A program made the translations under genes and the position numbers. Shown here in pieces: positions 1-12,436 of a stretch of 64,000 nucleotides of DNA; within the stretch, counting starts at the first letter, position 1; each line of letters starts with the position of its first letter. This DNA comes from Nymphaea colorata (Eukaryota; Streptophyta; Magnoliopsida; Nymphaeales; Nymphaeaceae): positions 19,315,934 to 19,379,933 of the forward strand of contig NC_045138.2 of NCBI RefSeq assembly GCF_008831285.2. Reading direction: 5' to 3'. The notes under the pieces are model-generated. The model saw only the letters and a program-made list of their open reading frames with translations, made no database searches and was not told where the DNA came from.

Positions 1-431
1 CTCTGTTTGCATTGGTTTGTCACTTATTTACAGTTTAAAATAAAACTAAATTTTCTAAGGGATCTAATATAATTTGTTTGCACTTAATATTTTAACTATT
101 TGCGCATATATATATGAACTTGATCCACTATGACATCGCAACCTATTTCGCATTTCTACATTGTTTTGCATTTACATCACACATGAATTGTTTCATTTCT
201 ATGCGCATAATCTAATTTACATTGACTTAGTTCATATCTCAGCGTCAATAACTTGTTTTTAGGTTCACATTATGACGTTTCACGCCCACCTCACAGATTC
301 ATTTTACATTTACACCATATTTTTCACATTGGACAAGTACTTTGTTGTGCATTTAATTCATGCATGTGGTGTCTTCGGCACTTGAAATTCACCATTTGTA
401 ATGGGGTTTTCTATACGACCGTATCCGATTT
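1..431. other. Intergenic, no gene seen
   Basis: AT-rich sequence with no coding exon or repeat that I recognise. It ends where homology to the region after the RLP gene begins. Confidence 0.5.
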
Positions 432-1467
432 GTTTGGTTAGTTAGCCCAAATATCAAAGAATGTAATGTTAAAATAGAAAAGCTAATTTTTTAATATTAT
501 GTTTTTTGGGTAAAGAACTAGAAAAGTGGAAAAAAAAAAACGATGTTCTTTGAAATTAGGTGGTTAATTTCTTGAAAAATTGAAGAAGTTTTTGTTTTAG
601 AAAACCTAAAAACAAGGGCACACCTTTCTTCCATGTTACTTCCACTGTCCTCCTTTTTCTTTGGTAATTCTTAGCTACCGTGCCACCAACCATCTTATGG
701 TGTGTGAACCACATAAGGGACCCAGATCAAGGCCCGGACCTTTGAATCTCTGCTTCGCCAGTAAATGCTCGGAATTAAATGGGCGCCTTCTGCTCAGTAT
801 CTGCTTTGTATATATTATCATCAATAAATTTAATTATTAGTAATTATATAATAAATTAATTTAATATTTTTTGTAATAACGCTGACAATATATCAGATAT
901 CAAATTAAAAGTTAATGCTTTCAGGTCACTCCTTCACGTTTTTTTACAACTCTTTATCTTTCAATGCTTGCTCTTCAATGCAACATAAATGGGATGTTTG
1001 GATGACCCCGTGAAACCAAGTTTACATTTTTATATAGTATTTGGATGCCATCAAGACTGTGCTAAGGGAAACTCTGCTGGACAAAACCAAGGAAGTGAAA
1101 AATCTGAATCCCACCAGGTTATCCATAAAAACTGTGTCATATAAAAAAAATGAAAAAATAAACCATGATCTCATTAATGTTTGCATCAAGCTGTATGCTT
1201 AACCATTTCCACTTGATGTATTGCATTGAACAACGTATGATTATGATCTTATGCATGCATCAAACCTGATTTTTCCTTTCATCTCCTTTTTGGTAGCTTG
1301 GCTTACAGATAGATCAGATCTGGTTTATAGGACCAAATTCATTTTTTATTCGATTTTTCATAAGAACAACATTATGTTCTTAGAACACATTTTCTTACAA
1401 ACACTTGTGCCAACAATACTATATCATGATTTCATAAAACATGTCATGAATATGCTATTTAAAAAAA

Positions 1468-1470
<3 letters not shown>

Positions 1471-1506
<36 letters not shown>

Positions 1507-1517
1507 TATATATATAT
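1471..1517. repeat. (TA)n microsatellite
   Basis: Nearly pure TA dinucleotides, interrupted once near 1500. It lies in a part of copy A that is not matched in copy B. Confidence 0.95.
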
Positions 1518-2614
1518 TAAAATTTCGAATCTTTCTTTCATTAGTGTAGTGTGTGCAAACACGTAGACACTCGAAAGGCTTGAGCAAATATATTTGAAGA
1601 ACAGGTCTAAATGCTCAAAGACAGGCAGAAGCAGGGAAAAAAACAGACAGACGCAAACACGCACACAACACAGACTCTCTCGTTTCTTTGTCAAGTCAGG
1701 CACGGCAGGGCTGCCATTATATATATATACATTGTAGTCAGCAATCCAATCAACTAAACGATGAAAGAATATTTTGATGCCAAATAAGCACATTTTACGA
1801 CGTAATGCATTTAACAATTGTTAAGAGCTAATACATGTCTCGATTCTCATCAATTAAGTTGGCAGCTGATTGAGCGCATCTTGATGATGACAAATACACG
1901 TAAAAGCCTAGTTTTGGATATCATCTAAAATGTCAAGTGATTCCTTCTTTCCCCCTTTGGGATGACCAAATGAACTCTGTCAACCATTTTGTTTAATTTT
2001 CAAAATAGTGCCGTCCGCTACTATAAGGTGAAGCGACAATAGTAATTAATATATGCTTTGTCATGAAAATGGAAGACTCTTAAGATTAAAAAAAAAAAAA
2101 AAGGATGGTTGTCTTTTAACACTTGGGGACTTAGATGGGTTAAGAATCGTTATTCATACATTGATCCGAATGTCCTCAAGCAAAGACAGATAATTGCTTA
2201 ATTAAAAAAAGTTAACAAAAAATGGTTGCTTAGCTCGACCAAATTAAATCCATTATGGGCATTTATTAAAACATTGCTTTGATGTCTATGGCTTCTCGGT
2301 TCTCATCCTAAGGTAATCTAACATGTGTGAAAAGTCAAGTTGTTTCTAATTTCATATTTGTTTGTTTAGGCAATGTGTGTACGTATTGCCATGCGCCGAA
2401 CTTCTTATTAAATTATGCTTCGCAATCTTTGAAGGTTAGTTTTATTTTCTGGAATATTTCGAGAAGAATGTATATGGACACTTGTGACTTGTGAGGATCC
2501 AACCTGATGCCAACGGAAGAAGGTATTTAACGTGATTTTGACGTGTTTTTTTTATTCCCCATAAAATTTGACTTTCTTTTTCTTTAGATATCGGCTTTTT
2601 TTCTTTTTTGGGGG

Positions 2615-3005
2615 AAAATGCACCTAGATGGTGGTATACGGAAGATGCATATATAATACAAGCGCAAGTCGTGGTCTTCCTATTCGTATGATCTCACACC
2701 TCCATATTTAATTGGCTATATATGCTGATCCGCATAAAACACGGTACTTTTTATTTATTTATTTTTTTTAAGGTTCGTTTTTTCGGCTGAAAATGCACCT
2801 AGATGGTGTGTCGACAAAGATGAATAATACGAGGGCAAGTCATGGTCTTTACGTGCATATTGATGAATTAAGCATCCATTCTAATTATATATGCATAATA
2901 CCTAGTTATTTATTTATTTATTTATTTTTGTTAAAGATTAGCATTTTCTTTCCCGTAAAAATGCACCTAGATGGTGCTATATTCCAGATGCATAATACAA
3001 GAGAA
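2615..3005 (+). repeat. Three-copy motif array, copy A
   Basis: AAAATGCACCTAGATGGTG recurs starting at 2615, 2790 and 2958. Each copy is followed 15-25 bases later by an AGATGCATA-like or AGATGAATA-like block and then a CAAG(T/A) GGTCTTC/CACG-like stretch. The spacing is about 170-175 bases, so this is a diverged three-unit tandem repeat. The same array is present in copy B. Function is unknown. Confidence 0.75.
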
Positions 3006-3327
3006 AGTGGTCATGGTCTCCACGTCCATATTTGCATATGAAAATGTTGCGTAGTTTGTGAGACCCACTAGCACATTGAAGGGGAATAATTCATAGGATA
3101 CCATGTTCTCTTTCGTGTGTTTGATATTTTCGTATCCCAAATCTATGAACTCAAATCTGTCACTCCTTTGAAATCTCTTTTTATGTTGGATTCACAAAAT
3201 AAACAAACACTAGATTTCAAATGTATAGAAAAATGAGAATTTGAGATCTTCGGTATGTCCAAAGCCTCATATTTAAGATACAATGGATGCGGGGTTTGAT
3301 CTCCAGTCCTCGAATCTGAGATCCTTA

Positions 3328-3503
3328 GACTATGTTTGATAGCCTTGGATTTTAAATCGGAGGCCCACAGATTCTAAAACCATGGATATATTTGACTGTT
3401 TAAATAAGGTAACACAAATTTGATTTTCTAAACTGTGGATTTAACCTAATTATTGATTTAAAATCAGCCTTAGATCCCAAATCAGAGGCTATCAAACATG
3501 ACC
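3328..3503. mobile_element. Tourist-like MITE, copy A
   Basis: A 176-bp element with imperfect terminal inverted repeats: the left end reads GACTATGTTTGATAGCC and the right end, reverse complemented, GGTCATGTTTGATAGCC. It is flanked on both sides by TTA (3325-3327 and 3504-3506). A TTA target duplication with a TGTTTG-containing terminus is characteristic of PIF/Harbinger Tourist-type MITEs. The inner part also pairs (TTTTAAATC near the left, GATTTAAAATC near the right), so it could fold as a long hairpin. It has no coding capacity. Confidence 0.7.
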
Positions 3504-6350
3504 TTAGTGATCTCAATCATCTCATAGGTCGGATACAAAGTAAAAAGGGTTTGCTCGACTCCAAAATAATTATTAAGACTTTTTCAACAGCAAACTGTAC
3601 ACTACTTTCAAATTATGTTTTTAGGTGAATCTTTTATTTACGGACAAAGAAGAGAGGAATCAGGAGACTTTTTTAATTGATTATTTTAAGAAGGTTTTTA
3701 ACTGGATTAATATTGTGTGCTTCATATACATTTCCGTTGTACTTCGACACACAGTCACTGTGTCTAGCGTTTGATCATTGGTCCTAAAAATAATGTCCAC
3801 AATGACATTGTCTCCTGTTGCTAAGGGATTTCGAACGAGAATCCTTACTTCAGGCTCAAATAAATGGGATCAATACGGCTACAATGCGATCTCTGTGTAC
3901 TTTACATGGCTTAATTGCACCACTCAAAAATGAATGTGCAATTTCTTACGTTAAAGTATACTTTTGGAAGGTGTATGTAATTGTACTTGATATGCTTTTA
4001 TGGGTCGATTCATGGACATCCAAACTCACAGAGTGTTCCAACTATCAAATAACTTCTTACTTCAATACTTCGGATCACGCCTTCTCCATGCTTGAATTTT
4101 GCATATCAATGTCTTCTTTTTACGACATTGAAAGTTGATGTTATCAAAGTTTGAAATAGAAAAAGGCCACCTACCAGTCCTCGCCTCGCCATTTGTGCCA
4201 ACCTCTTCCAAGATGTGTTTATAAGGGAATATTATCTCTGCCAATTAGCTGGTTTTTTTGAAACTGGACTTTATTGTGGTTTCTTTTTTTGTCATATTCC
4301 TAGTCTGGCCCCAATTCCACTGTATTTATTATTGACTTTTCTTAATCTGACATCCATATTTTAGCGGTGGTGGCCTCAGAGATCTTAAGTTCTAATTAAT
4401 ACCATTAACGTGCTTTCTAATAGAGCTGATTAGCAGCGGTGACAATTATATTTACAGTATTATTTTATATTCATATATAATAATTCAGCTGTGCCAACCC
4501 ACCCTTAGCATGACTCGTTATCAGGCCGCACTGGCCCGGTGCTCAGTCTCTACTTGGTGAAACGCCACCATGGGAAGGAAGGCAGTGCGGCCTCGGTTCC
4601 ATGAAAGCAAACCCACTAAATGGTGTGGTGGCCGGTGGAGAGATGCCGGACTACTACTGACTTGAATGCTTGACCCTTGAGCATTTAATCTCTCTCATTT
4701 GTTTTCTTGGTGTTACCAGGTAAGCGCATCTAAATTGAACCCTTCCAAATTAATTAATTAATCTGTACTTAAGCAGTGGCGGAGCCAAGAATTTAAGTAC
4801 AGCTTCGATCGTTCAGCATCAGCATCATCATCTACCAAGTTGACCGCTGAGAATGGCCTTTAATAACTAGTTTTGTTAACTCCAGCTTCTTACCAAGAAA
4901 GCAGAAATTGAGTTGCTCCATTATGGCCTTTTAAAGAGGCGTCAGATCAGGGGCCCTGGAATTTGCATTTGAACGATTCGCATCGGCATTTTAGTTGCTC
5001 AACGGTTGGCTGCTTCAACACGGAAAGAAGATTTATTTGGTCAAAAATTGCAAATCTACAGCTATTAATGCCCCAACCAGATAAGACATCTCGTCCATTT
5101 TAATTATTCAGAGACGCCTACGTAAGATATGTATAGATAATTCAAATCTGCGGCCTACTTTTGTGACTGCAGGATACATTTTGTTTTTTTAAAGTTTAAA
5201 CTATCACTAACGACGGGTTTTAGCGTTACAAAATATAAGAACACCATCCAACCATGGTTGTCAGTTGGCTGATTTCAATCTCTCTCTCTTATATCTACAT
5301 ACACAAAAACCAGGATCTATTGAAATTAATTATTAAGATGTTTTTCTTTTTTGAAATCTAACTTTATAGATATGATCTTAAGAGTGACATGATGAAAACA
5401 TATATTAAATTTGATGTTTTCTTAATTAAATAATGCTTTTTCAATTGTTAAAAAATGAACGGCTCTTATAACACCAAATGTTTCAATTAAAAAACTTGCT
5501 AGTTGAGAGTGATGTCAAGTTTAATTTGCAACAAATCGGAAGCAGTGAGAATTTAGGCTTATAAATTAAGACAAAGCAGAATGTAACATGATAAATTCCA
5601 AAATACGGGTGTACATCGGTGGTGGAACCAGAAATTTTGGACTATAAAAATGAGTAAATCGTTCAGGTACCCATATGTAAAATCAAGGCTTTGTAGGCTG
5701 GTATGACTAATGCCAAACATACATCTCACATGTTGGTTCACTATTGCTGTACACAAGTCAAGTGAAGTTCGGGCACGCCAATTCAAGCTTCCTTCGACTC
5801 ATATATTACTAGACTCAAGCTCAGCTCGCAAAATAAAACTAGCTTAACTCATATATGTGTGTAGCCTCCAAGGCTGTACTATAACTAGGCAGCAAGGCAA
5901 CTCACATCCAATGGGTCTAGAGTTCGAATCTATGCATTGAAAGTTCAACGAAACCCCGATGCAAACAAGCATTTTCATAAAACTGCAGCAGCAGCTCGGC
6001 TTTGACTATTACTACATCTGACTCAATTGTTAAGTACTACGATTACAGCCACTCGCACGACATGCATATGGACCCTCCTCGTGCACATTCATAGTACTAA
6101 TGATGACCATTTACAAATTTGTTTGAGTTTTTTATTTCTAAAGTGATGGTTTTTTTTTTTTTTTTTTTTTTCTGTTGCAAAACTCCTGGCGCCCTCCTCA
6201 AGGAAATTCTTGTCATTGCTTAATTTGCCCTTGTCCTGCAAACCTGGACTCGCCTTGTCATTGTTTAAGAGTGTTTGAATGACAATTGAAAATGGGTATG
6301 TGAAAAACCTGGTTTTGCCTTTAAAACCTTGTTTAATTGGGTCATCTAAT

Positions 6351-8957
6351 TACGCGGAACTTCTCTTCTCTGCCACCACCTTTGGGAGAGAATTTTGAAG
6401 CAAGTTGGAAGGGTAGCCTTATTTGCATTTAGATTACCTGAACATTATTTTGAAACATAATCACAAATAACGTCTCGGAGTTTTAAACGGTGATGTTTTT
6501 CTCATATATATATATAATACATGTGAGCTTGAAAAATACAAGAAAACTAAAAATGAGAAAAAATAAAATAAGTGAGAAAATAATAACATAAACATAGAAA
6601 ATGTCTATAGTTGATATAAACCAAAGCTGCTTTGCGGACTCGTTTGAAAATTCTCATCCTGAACAAGAAGCTTCTTCCTTCAACAATCTTCTGCCAGTTC
6701 TATTCCATGGTCACGAGAAACGAGCCAGGCCAACTCGATATGCAACAAGATTCATGCACTTTTCCGTCAAGTGAAAGCAAAGACGGGTAATAATTATAAA
6801 GCTGTGGTAGTTTTTGCTCCCGGTTTGGCTAAGACGCAGATAGAGCAATATTGCTGCGACGACTTAACAGATGCGGACGGCCAAAAGGGGGATGAGGAAA
6901 ATTGCGCGCTGCCTCTCAACTCCGAGCAGTTTGTGCTCGATAACCAGAACTTTCTATAGTTGACAAGGAAATTTTGTATAACCGTACAATTTAAACTGAT
7001 TCCAAATCCCAATCCCAATCGGATCGATTGACATTTATTTTGTTCGAGTCTGATCCGAGTTATTATTAATCGCATGTCAAAATTGTTTAGGTTATCCTAT
7101 TTTTGTTATACAGTTTGGTCAGATATCGGATGTCAATAAGATTTCCTATGCACAAGGTCTTAATATTTTAGGACTTGGGATTGCATTTGCTGTTTGTATT
7201 TGAGTTATATCCAGGTGTGAATTTCCCACAAAACATACCAACAGAAATATAAATATTGGCAGATTGAAGGTAATAAACTCTTGAGTAGAGTACAAAAGGA
7301 GGGAAATCATAAAAATAATCTCCTACCTTGATGACACCCTTACGGCCTTGCGCATTCGCCCAACTTCGGCAAGGCAGAGGAAATAAATTATGCCGTGAAA
7401 TTCACGATTCCCATCACACATAGTTTTTTGGAAAATGTGACACTTGACTAAGTTTAAACCACTAGCTATAGTTTTCTGGAAAATGTGACACTTGACTAAA
7501 TTTAAACCACTAGCTAGCCTTTTTTCTCTTCTAAGCCTTAAAAGATCGAATCATATGTATATATATTGGGCAAGGGGACTTTAATGAGGCTCTTTTAAAC
7601 TATTGACTTGAGTCAAGTCCTCTGGCCCTGACCCTTGGGTTGAAACCAACGGACTAGAATTGCCATCATTAATGATTCAGTACTGAGAAATTGTCTGTTC
7701 GCGTTAATGTATAAGAACCATTATTCCCTCCAAAAGAAACTCTTGAACTCTTCAAATATTTGGTAAAAACGTGAAAGGGCTAATATATAAATAAAGTAAA
7801 TGATTACAAGATATGAATATTTATGTAAGGAAATTGCATGGGTTCGTTACGAGTTTTTATTGTCACTAAATTTTGGATACATTATCTTAAATACTTGGGC
7901 ATCAGAATGCTGGATATTTAATATCAGATAGTTTTTAGGTGGAACAAAAGTTAGTTCCACCTTTCATATATCATGTCTTATTGTCTTATTTGATGCGTGT
8001 TTTAGTTACAGCATTTGTTTGCCTGATAAGCTGTGCAGTTGAAAGAAGAAAAAAACGGAAAAGGGAAAATGCATGCTCTAATGGCTGAAAAACAATGGGC
8101 AGACCATAATGGACGAGAAACAAAGGGAACAAAAGACCTTTTTTTTCCACCGCTGAATTTTATCGTACCAATTGCCCTAAAGACCATACCGTTATTTGTC
8201 CTATAATGAAACTCTCAAAGTCAAGTCTCCCAATAAACAAAAAAAAGTTCCAAAGGAGCAAAAAATTTCGGATGGTAATTGTAACATCCAATTCATTGGA
8301 AACAGCCAGCATACTTTGTTGGCTTTTTATTGATTTCCTTAATTTGTTTTTGATTTGTTCTAGTTTTGTGCTCTTTAAATTTTAATTTTAATTTGAACAT
8401 AGTTCACAAGTAATTCTGGTTTCCATTCACTGCAGTCAATTTTCGAATCTTCTTTGGAGACTGATTCATTCGATTCTGGAACACATTTAAGACCTTTAGT
8501 TCGGAACCGAAGGGACTGGTAGGGGTGGGAAGAATGCATTTATTATGAACAGGTTCGGGTTAGAATTATGTGAGCGTGGTCAAAAAATAAGCAGCGCGTG
8601 CACTAACGTGTCTACTAATTATGTGAATACTGAAGCTTCTGCATGCCGTACTACTAAACCTTCCATGATGACTTTTCAAAGCATTGAGTTTGCTTTTTGG
8701 AGACGTCAAAGATGACTTCTCGATCCGTCATGTTTTAAAAGCAATGTGCCTCGTTGATAAACTAGAATGCGCAAAGGTAGAATGCGCAAAGGTATGCCTC
8801 TTTCTGTCACCACAGTTTTTTGGCGACTCTATGATCACCTCTAGAATCGCTTTGTGCACACAAATATCTGTTTTTTGGTGTTTTTTTTCATGCTGGCGCA
8901 GCACTTGGAGTCATGAGTTCGAACTGATCTCCAATTTCTTTGCAGAGGACGTCGGTC
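6351..8957. other. Region upstream of the RLP gene
   Basis: About 2.6 kb with no supported gene. It contains a 48-bp tandem duplication (7421-7516) and a 15-bp duplication near 8765-8795 (AGAATGCGCAAAGGT twice). It presumably includes the RLP promoter, but I see no convincing TATA box at a fixed position. Confidence 0.5.
7421..7516 (+). repeat. 48-bp tandem duplication
   Basis: Two adjacent near-identical units starting TAGTTTT at 7421 and 7469, both containing GGAAAATGTGACACTTGACTAA. The few mismatches point to a fairly recent local duplication. Confidence 0.9.
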
Positions 8958-11900
8958 ATGGTGCTTGATACTAGGAAAAGCTGCAAACCCTCGAGGTTGG
9001 CTCCCTCGATCGCAAGAACATTGGATTTACTGCTATTACTTTCTTTATTGAGCAGAATAGATGGAGGTGCAACGGGTGCTTCTTCATGTCTCGGCAGTGA
9101 AGCCTCCATCCTGCTGCGTATCAAGGAGGGTCTCCACTTGTCTAATGGAAGGCTAAGTTCATGGGGCGGAAATGAGTCTAACTGCTGCTTGTGGGAGGGA
9201 GTTGAATGCGATCCCCAAACTGGACGCATCATCGGCCTTCAACTTCGTGGTAGAACTACCAGTGAGAGTACTCCTCGTGTTATCTTGGATATTGATCCTG
9301 AATTGGAATGGCATGACTACGGTGTGCTTAAGGTCAATGGTCATGCAGACCCTCGTGATATTTCAGGATCAAGAGTACCTCCGGCTCTTTTTGAGCTCCA
9401 CCATCTCCAGCGCCTTGACCTCTATGGCTGTGACTTCAATGGGTCTGCCATACCTTCACAGCTTGCCCAGCTCACCCACTTGACCTCTCCCATGCTTGGT
9501 TTTCAGGTCAGGTTCCTTGGGAGATTTCAAAATTGTTCAACTTGGTTTCCTTAGACCTCTCCTACATTTCACGCTTATATTTTGATGTCCATGAAACTAC
9601 GTTCCATCTTTTTCCACTATATGACCTAGCATTAGAGGATCTAGAAGGTTTTGTGAAGAACTTTAAGCATTTAAAATACCTCCACTTGGATTATGTTCTT
9701 ATCGAACTGCGTAACTCACAAACGTGGAGCATCAGCTTGTCAGCGGCATTGCCCAATCTATTGTCCCTCAGTTTAGTTTCTTGTCATCTTCATGGCAGTA
9801 TTTCTCCTCATATTTTCAGGCTCCCACATCTTCAAGCTCTTGATCTATCGTACAATAATTATCTAAATGGAACATTAATGCCATCGTTTTTTCCCCCAGA
9901 GAGCAATCTCCAATCTCTACGTCTTGCTCTAACCAGCCTGTCTGGCCACATACCAACTGAAGTGTTTGAGCTTCCACTCTTGAAGGTTCTTGATTTGACT
10001 TATAGTACTGACTTGAGTGGTCCTTTGCCTACCAAGTTACCAAAGAGTAAGCTCCAAATTCTTAAGCTCTCTAACATTATGTTGTCAGGAGGCTTTCCAA
10101 GTTGGATTGTTAACCTTACATCCTTAGTTGAGCTGGATCTTTCTCGTACTGATCTCTCTGGTAGCTTACCCATCACAATTGGTAACCTTAGATGTTTAAG
10201 GTCATTGGATCTTTGGTCAACAAATTTGTCTGGCAACCTCCCCACCACAATAGGAGATCTTACAGCTTTGACACACTTGGATCTTCATGGTACTGGTCTA
10301 TCTGGCAACCTCCCTACCACAATAGGAGATCTTACAGCTTTGGCACACTTGGATCTTTCTTATGCTGCTCTATCCGGCAATCTTCCTATCACAATGGCAA
10401 ACCTTACAGCTTTAACACACTTGTCTCTTTCTAGCACCCCTTTCTCAGGTAGTGTTCCTTTTATGCTAGGAGGACTTACAACCTTAATTCACTTGGATTT
10501 GAGCGGCTGCAACTATACAAGCATAGACTCCTCACTCTTTGCCAACCTCACCCACCTAACCTACCTTGATCTTTCTGGAAACATGTTCAGCGGCTCATTA
10601 CCATCCTTACCTTACCATCTCCGTAGTGCCCATCTCAATGACAATAATTTTAGTGGCCCAATCCCAAATTCATACAGCCTCCTTAACATAGAAATATTAG
10701 ACCTTTCTAGAAACTCAATGACAGGAACTCTTCCTTCTAGTTTAACACATGGTCCATCTTTCATGCAATCCCCAATTCAATACCTTGACCTTTCTAACAA
10801 CAAGTTTCATGGCTACCTTAACCTCGGAATTTTTGCACACTTGAAGAACCTTTACTTTTTATCACTTTCAAAGAATAATTGGACTGTAGATGTTCACGAC
10901 CCAACCCTCAAGTTTCCAAGCTTACAGGAGCTGAGGTTGGTCTCATGCAACATCAACCAGCTCCCCCAATTCCTTCTTCACCATAAACCCATTGAGACCT
11001 TGGACCTCTCAAAGAACATGATCTTTGGGGAAATTCCAAAATGGTTAAGACTTTCTAGGTCTTTGATCATCTCCTACAACAAGATTACAAGCATTGAAGA
11101 AGAAATTTTTCTCAACATTGAGAAACTTGACTTGAGCTACAACATGTTGAACAGACTTCCAAAATTTCTTTCCCCTAACAGAAGTTTCTTTGACAACATG
11201 GAGTACTTTTCAGTCAAGAACAATAGTGTCACGGGAGAAATACCAACTTCCTTGTGCAACTTCACTATGCTTTTATCACTAGACTTGTCGAACAACAAGT
11301 TGAGTGGGCAAATACCTGATTGCCTCTTTCATATGGATTTGGTTGAAGTCAAGCTCCAGAACAATCAATTGCAAGGTCAAATCCCAGAATTTGATTGTCA
11401 GACACGAACTGAATTGAAAACACTGGATCTAAGTGCTAATAGGTTTGTGGGTTATATCCCGACATCCCTTGGGAACTGCAAAAATCTTGAATTCATAAAT
11501 TTAGGATACAATAAATTGAGTGGTGAATTCCCTTCGTGGATTGCAAAACTTCCACAACTGAAAATTTTTGTGCTAAAGTCCAACTCGTTGAATGGTGCTA
11601 TCAACTTCACCGTCGACAAGAATATGTTCCAAGAATTGCTTGTGCTCGACATCTCCACCAACCAATTTACTGGAAAATTTCCACTTGGCTTGTTGCTAAG
11701 TCTCAATGCAATGAAGTCTTTCAGCCCCGAATCTGTCATCCCTTTGCATTTCATGAGTCGTTATTCGGAAGGATGGGGGGGAACAATTGGCAGCAAAGAA
11801 TCAGAGTTGACTGATGGTTTTTATGAAGACTGGGAAGTGACATTGAACACCAAGGGGATAAACTTGACCTATGAAAGGGGAATGCTTTCAATCATGAAGA

Positions 11901-12436
11901 CAATTGAGATCTCCAACAACTACTTTGAAGATGAGATTTCAGAAGAAATTGGAGATCTTGAGGGCCTCCAAGCACTAAGGATTTCAAATAACAAGCTCAA
12001 AGGCCCAATTCCCAAGAGCATTGGTGCCCTGACACATCTGGAATCGTTGGATCTATCTCATAACTACCTCTCAGGTGAAATACCAGAAGAACTTAATGCA
12101 CTCAATTCTCTTGGGTATCTGAATCTGTCATACAATAATCTTTCTGGAAGAATCCCTCAGTCGCCACATTTTTCCACATTTGGTGCCCTAAGCTTTGAAG
12201 GGAATCCTAGTCTTTGTGGGCCACCACTTTCACTGGGTTGTGATGCCAATAACGGTGCCACATTGTTTCCTTTTGTTGGATTGGGAAAAAGAGATGAAGA
12301 GACAATGTGGAAGTACATATCAATGGGATTAGGTTTTGGGGCAGGCTTTGGCACCGCAATCAGCTTTTCATATTTCTTGAATAATGGGAGGGGATTCAAC
12401 AGCTTTTGGAGAAGATGCTACTGGTCATGTGCTTAA
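8958..12436 (+). CDS. LRR receptor-like protein (RLP), frame broken near 9484
   Basis: Plant cell-surface receptor of the RLP class: extracellular leucine-rich repeats, one membrane helix, a very short cytosolic tail and no kinase. Members sense pathogen or developmental signals with partner kinases such as SOBIR1 (family knowledge). The ATG at 8958 precedes a Leu-rich signal peptide (LLLLLSLL) and an LRRNT_2 cap with the NCCLWEGVEC cysteine motif, then the first LRRs. Near 9484 the frame shifts by one; the next frame carries more than 20 LRRs of the LxxLxLSxNxLSGxIP type, an island region around 11760-11880, final LRRs, a cysteine cap (SLCGPPLSLGC), a Gly-rich membrane segment (12320-12380) and a basic tail ending at TGA 12436. 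Without the break the product would be about 1,160 residues, normal for RLPs. No intron is needed elsewhere. An AATAAA lies at 12559. Whether the gene works is unclear; a short intron ending in TTTTCAG (9507) is a less likely explanation. Confidence 0.85.
9483..9508 (+). other. Frameshift in RLP between LRRNT cap and LRRs
   Basis: Upstream the frame reads ...LAQLTHLT; downstream, one frame over, LS...FSGQVPWEISKLFNLVSL. In related RLPs a tyrosine-leucine-asparagine-like triplet lies between LT and LS. About 10 nt appear to be missing at TTGACC/CTCTCC, where short CC/CTC homology could have mediated the loss. The left frame runs into a stop at 9552-9554. Confidence 0.75.
10232..10447 (+). repeat. 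Three 72-bp LRR units in tandem within the RLP
   Basis: GGCAACCTCC-type starts at 10232, 10304 and 10376, exactly 72 bp (24 codons) apart. The first two units are nearly identical at DNA level (ACCACAATAGGAGATCTTAC in both); the third has begun to diverge (ATCACAATGGCAAACCTTAC). The encoded repeat is LSGNLPTTIGDLTAL. Other LRRs in the protein are far less alike, so this is a recent expansion. Confidence 0.9.

Larger units (their letters stand above)
432..6350 (+). repeat. Left copy (A) of a ~6 kb direct duplication
   Basis: From about 432 (TTAGCCCAAATATCAAAG) to about 6350 the sequence matches 12752-19060 in the same order and orientation. Matching landmarks include AACATAAATGGGATGTTTGG (986 and 13293), GGACACTTGTGACTTGTGAG (2475 and 15211) and GTGTTTGAATGACAATTG (about 6270 and 18972). 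Copy A holds sequence lacking or poorly matched in B at about 1254-1715 (with a TA microsatellite) and about 4858-5468. No gene is supported inside it. Borders are by eye and may be off by tens of bases. Confidence 0.85.

Noticed and set aside
1455..1817. Frames encoding runs of Tyr-Ile (also at 20445, 51000 and 63250)
   Set aside because: Translations of TA microsatellites.
5885..5960. tRNA gene or SINE suggested by GTTCGAATC (5922-5930, also 18192-18200)
   Set aside because: The box-B-like word is present in both duplicates, but I find no box A at the right distance, no acceptor stem and no anticodon arm.
9172..9483. Alternative plus-strand frame in the RLP N-terminal region
   Set aside because: It overlaps the frame with the signal peptide and LRRNT cysteines; no LRR pattern of its own.
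8958..12436. Receptor-like kinase instead of receptor-like protein
   Set aside because: After the membrane segment only about 20 residues remain before the stop, and no kinase motif follows downstream.
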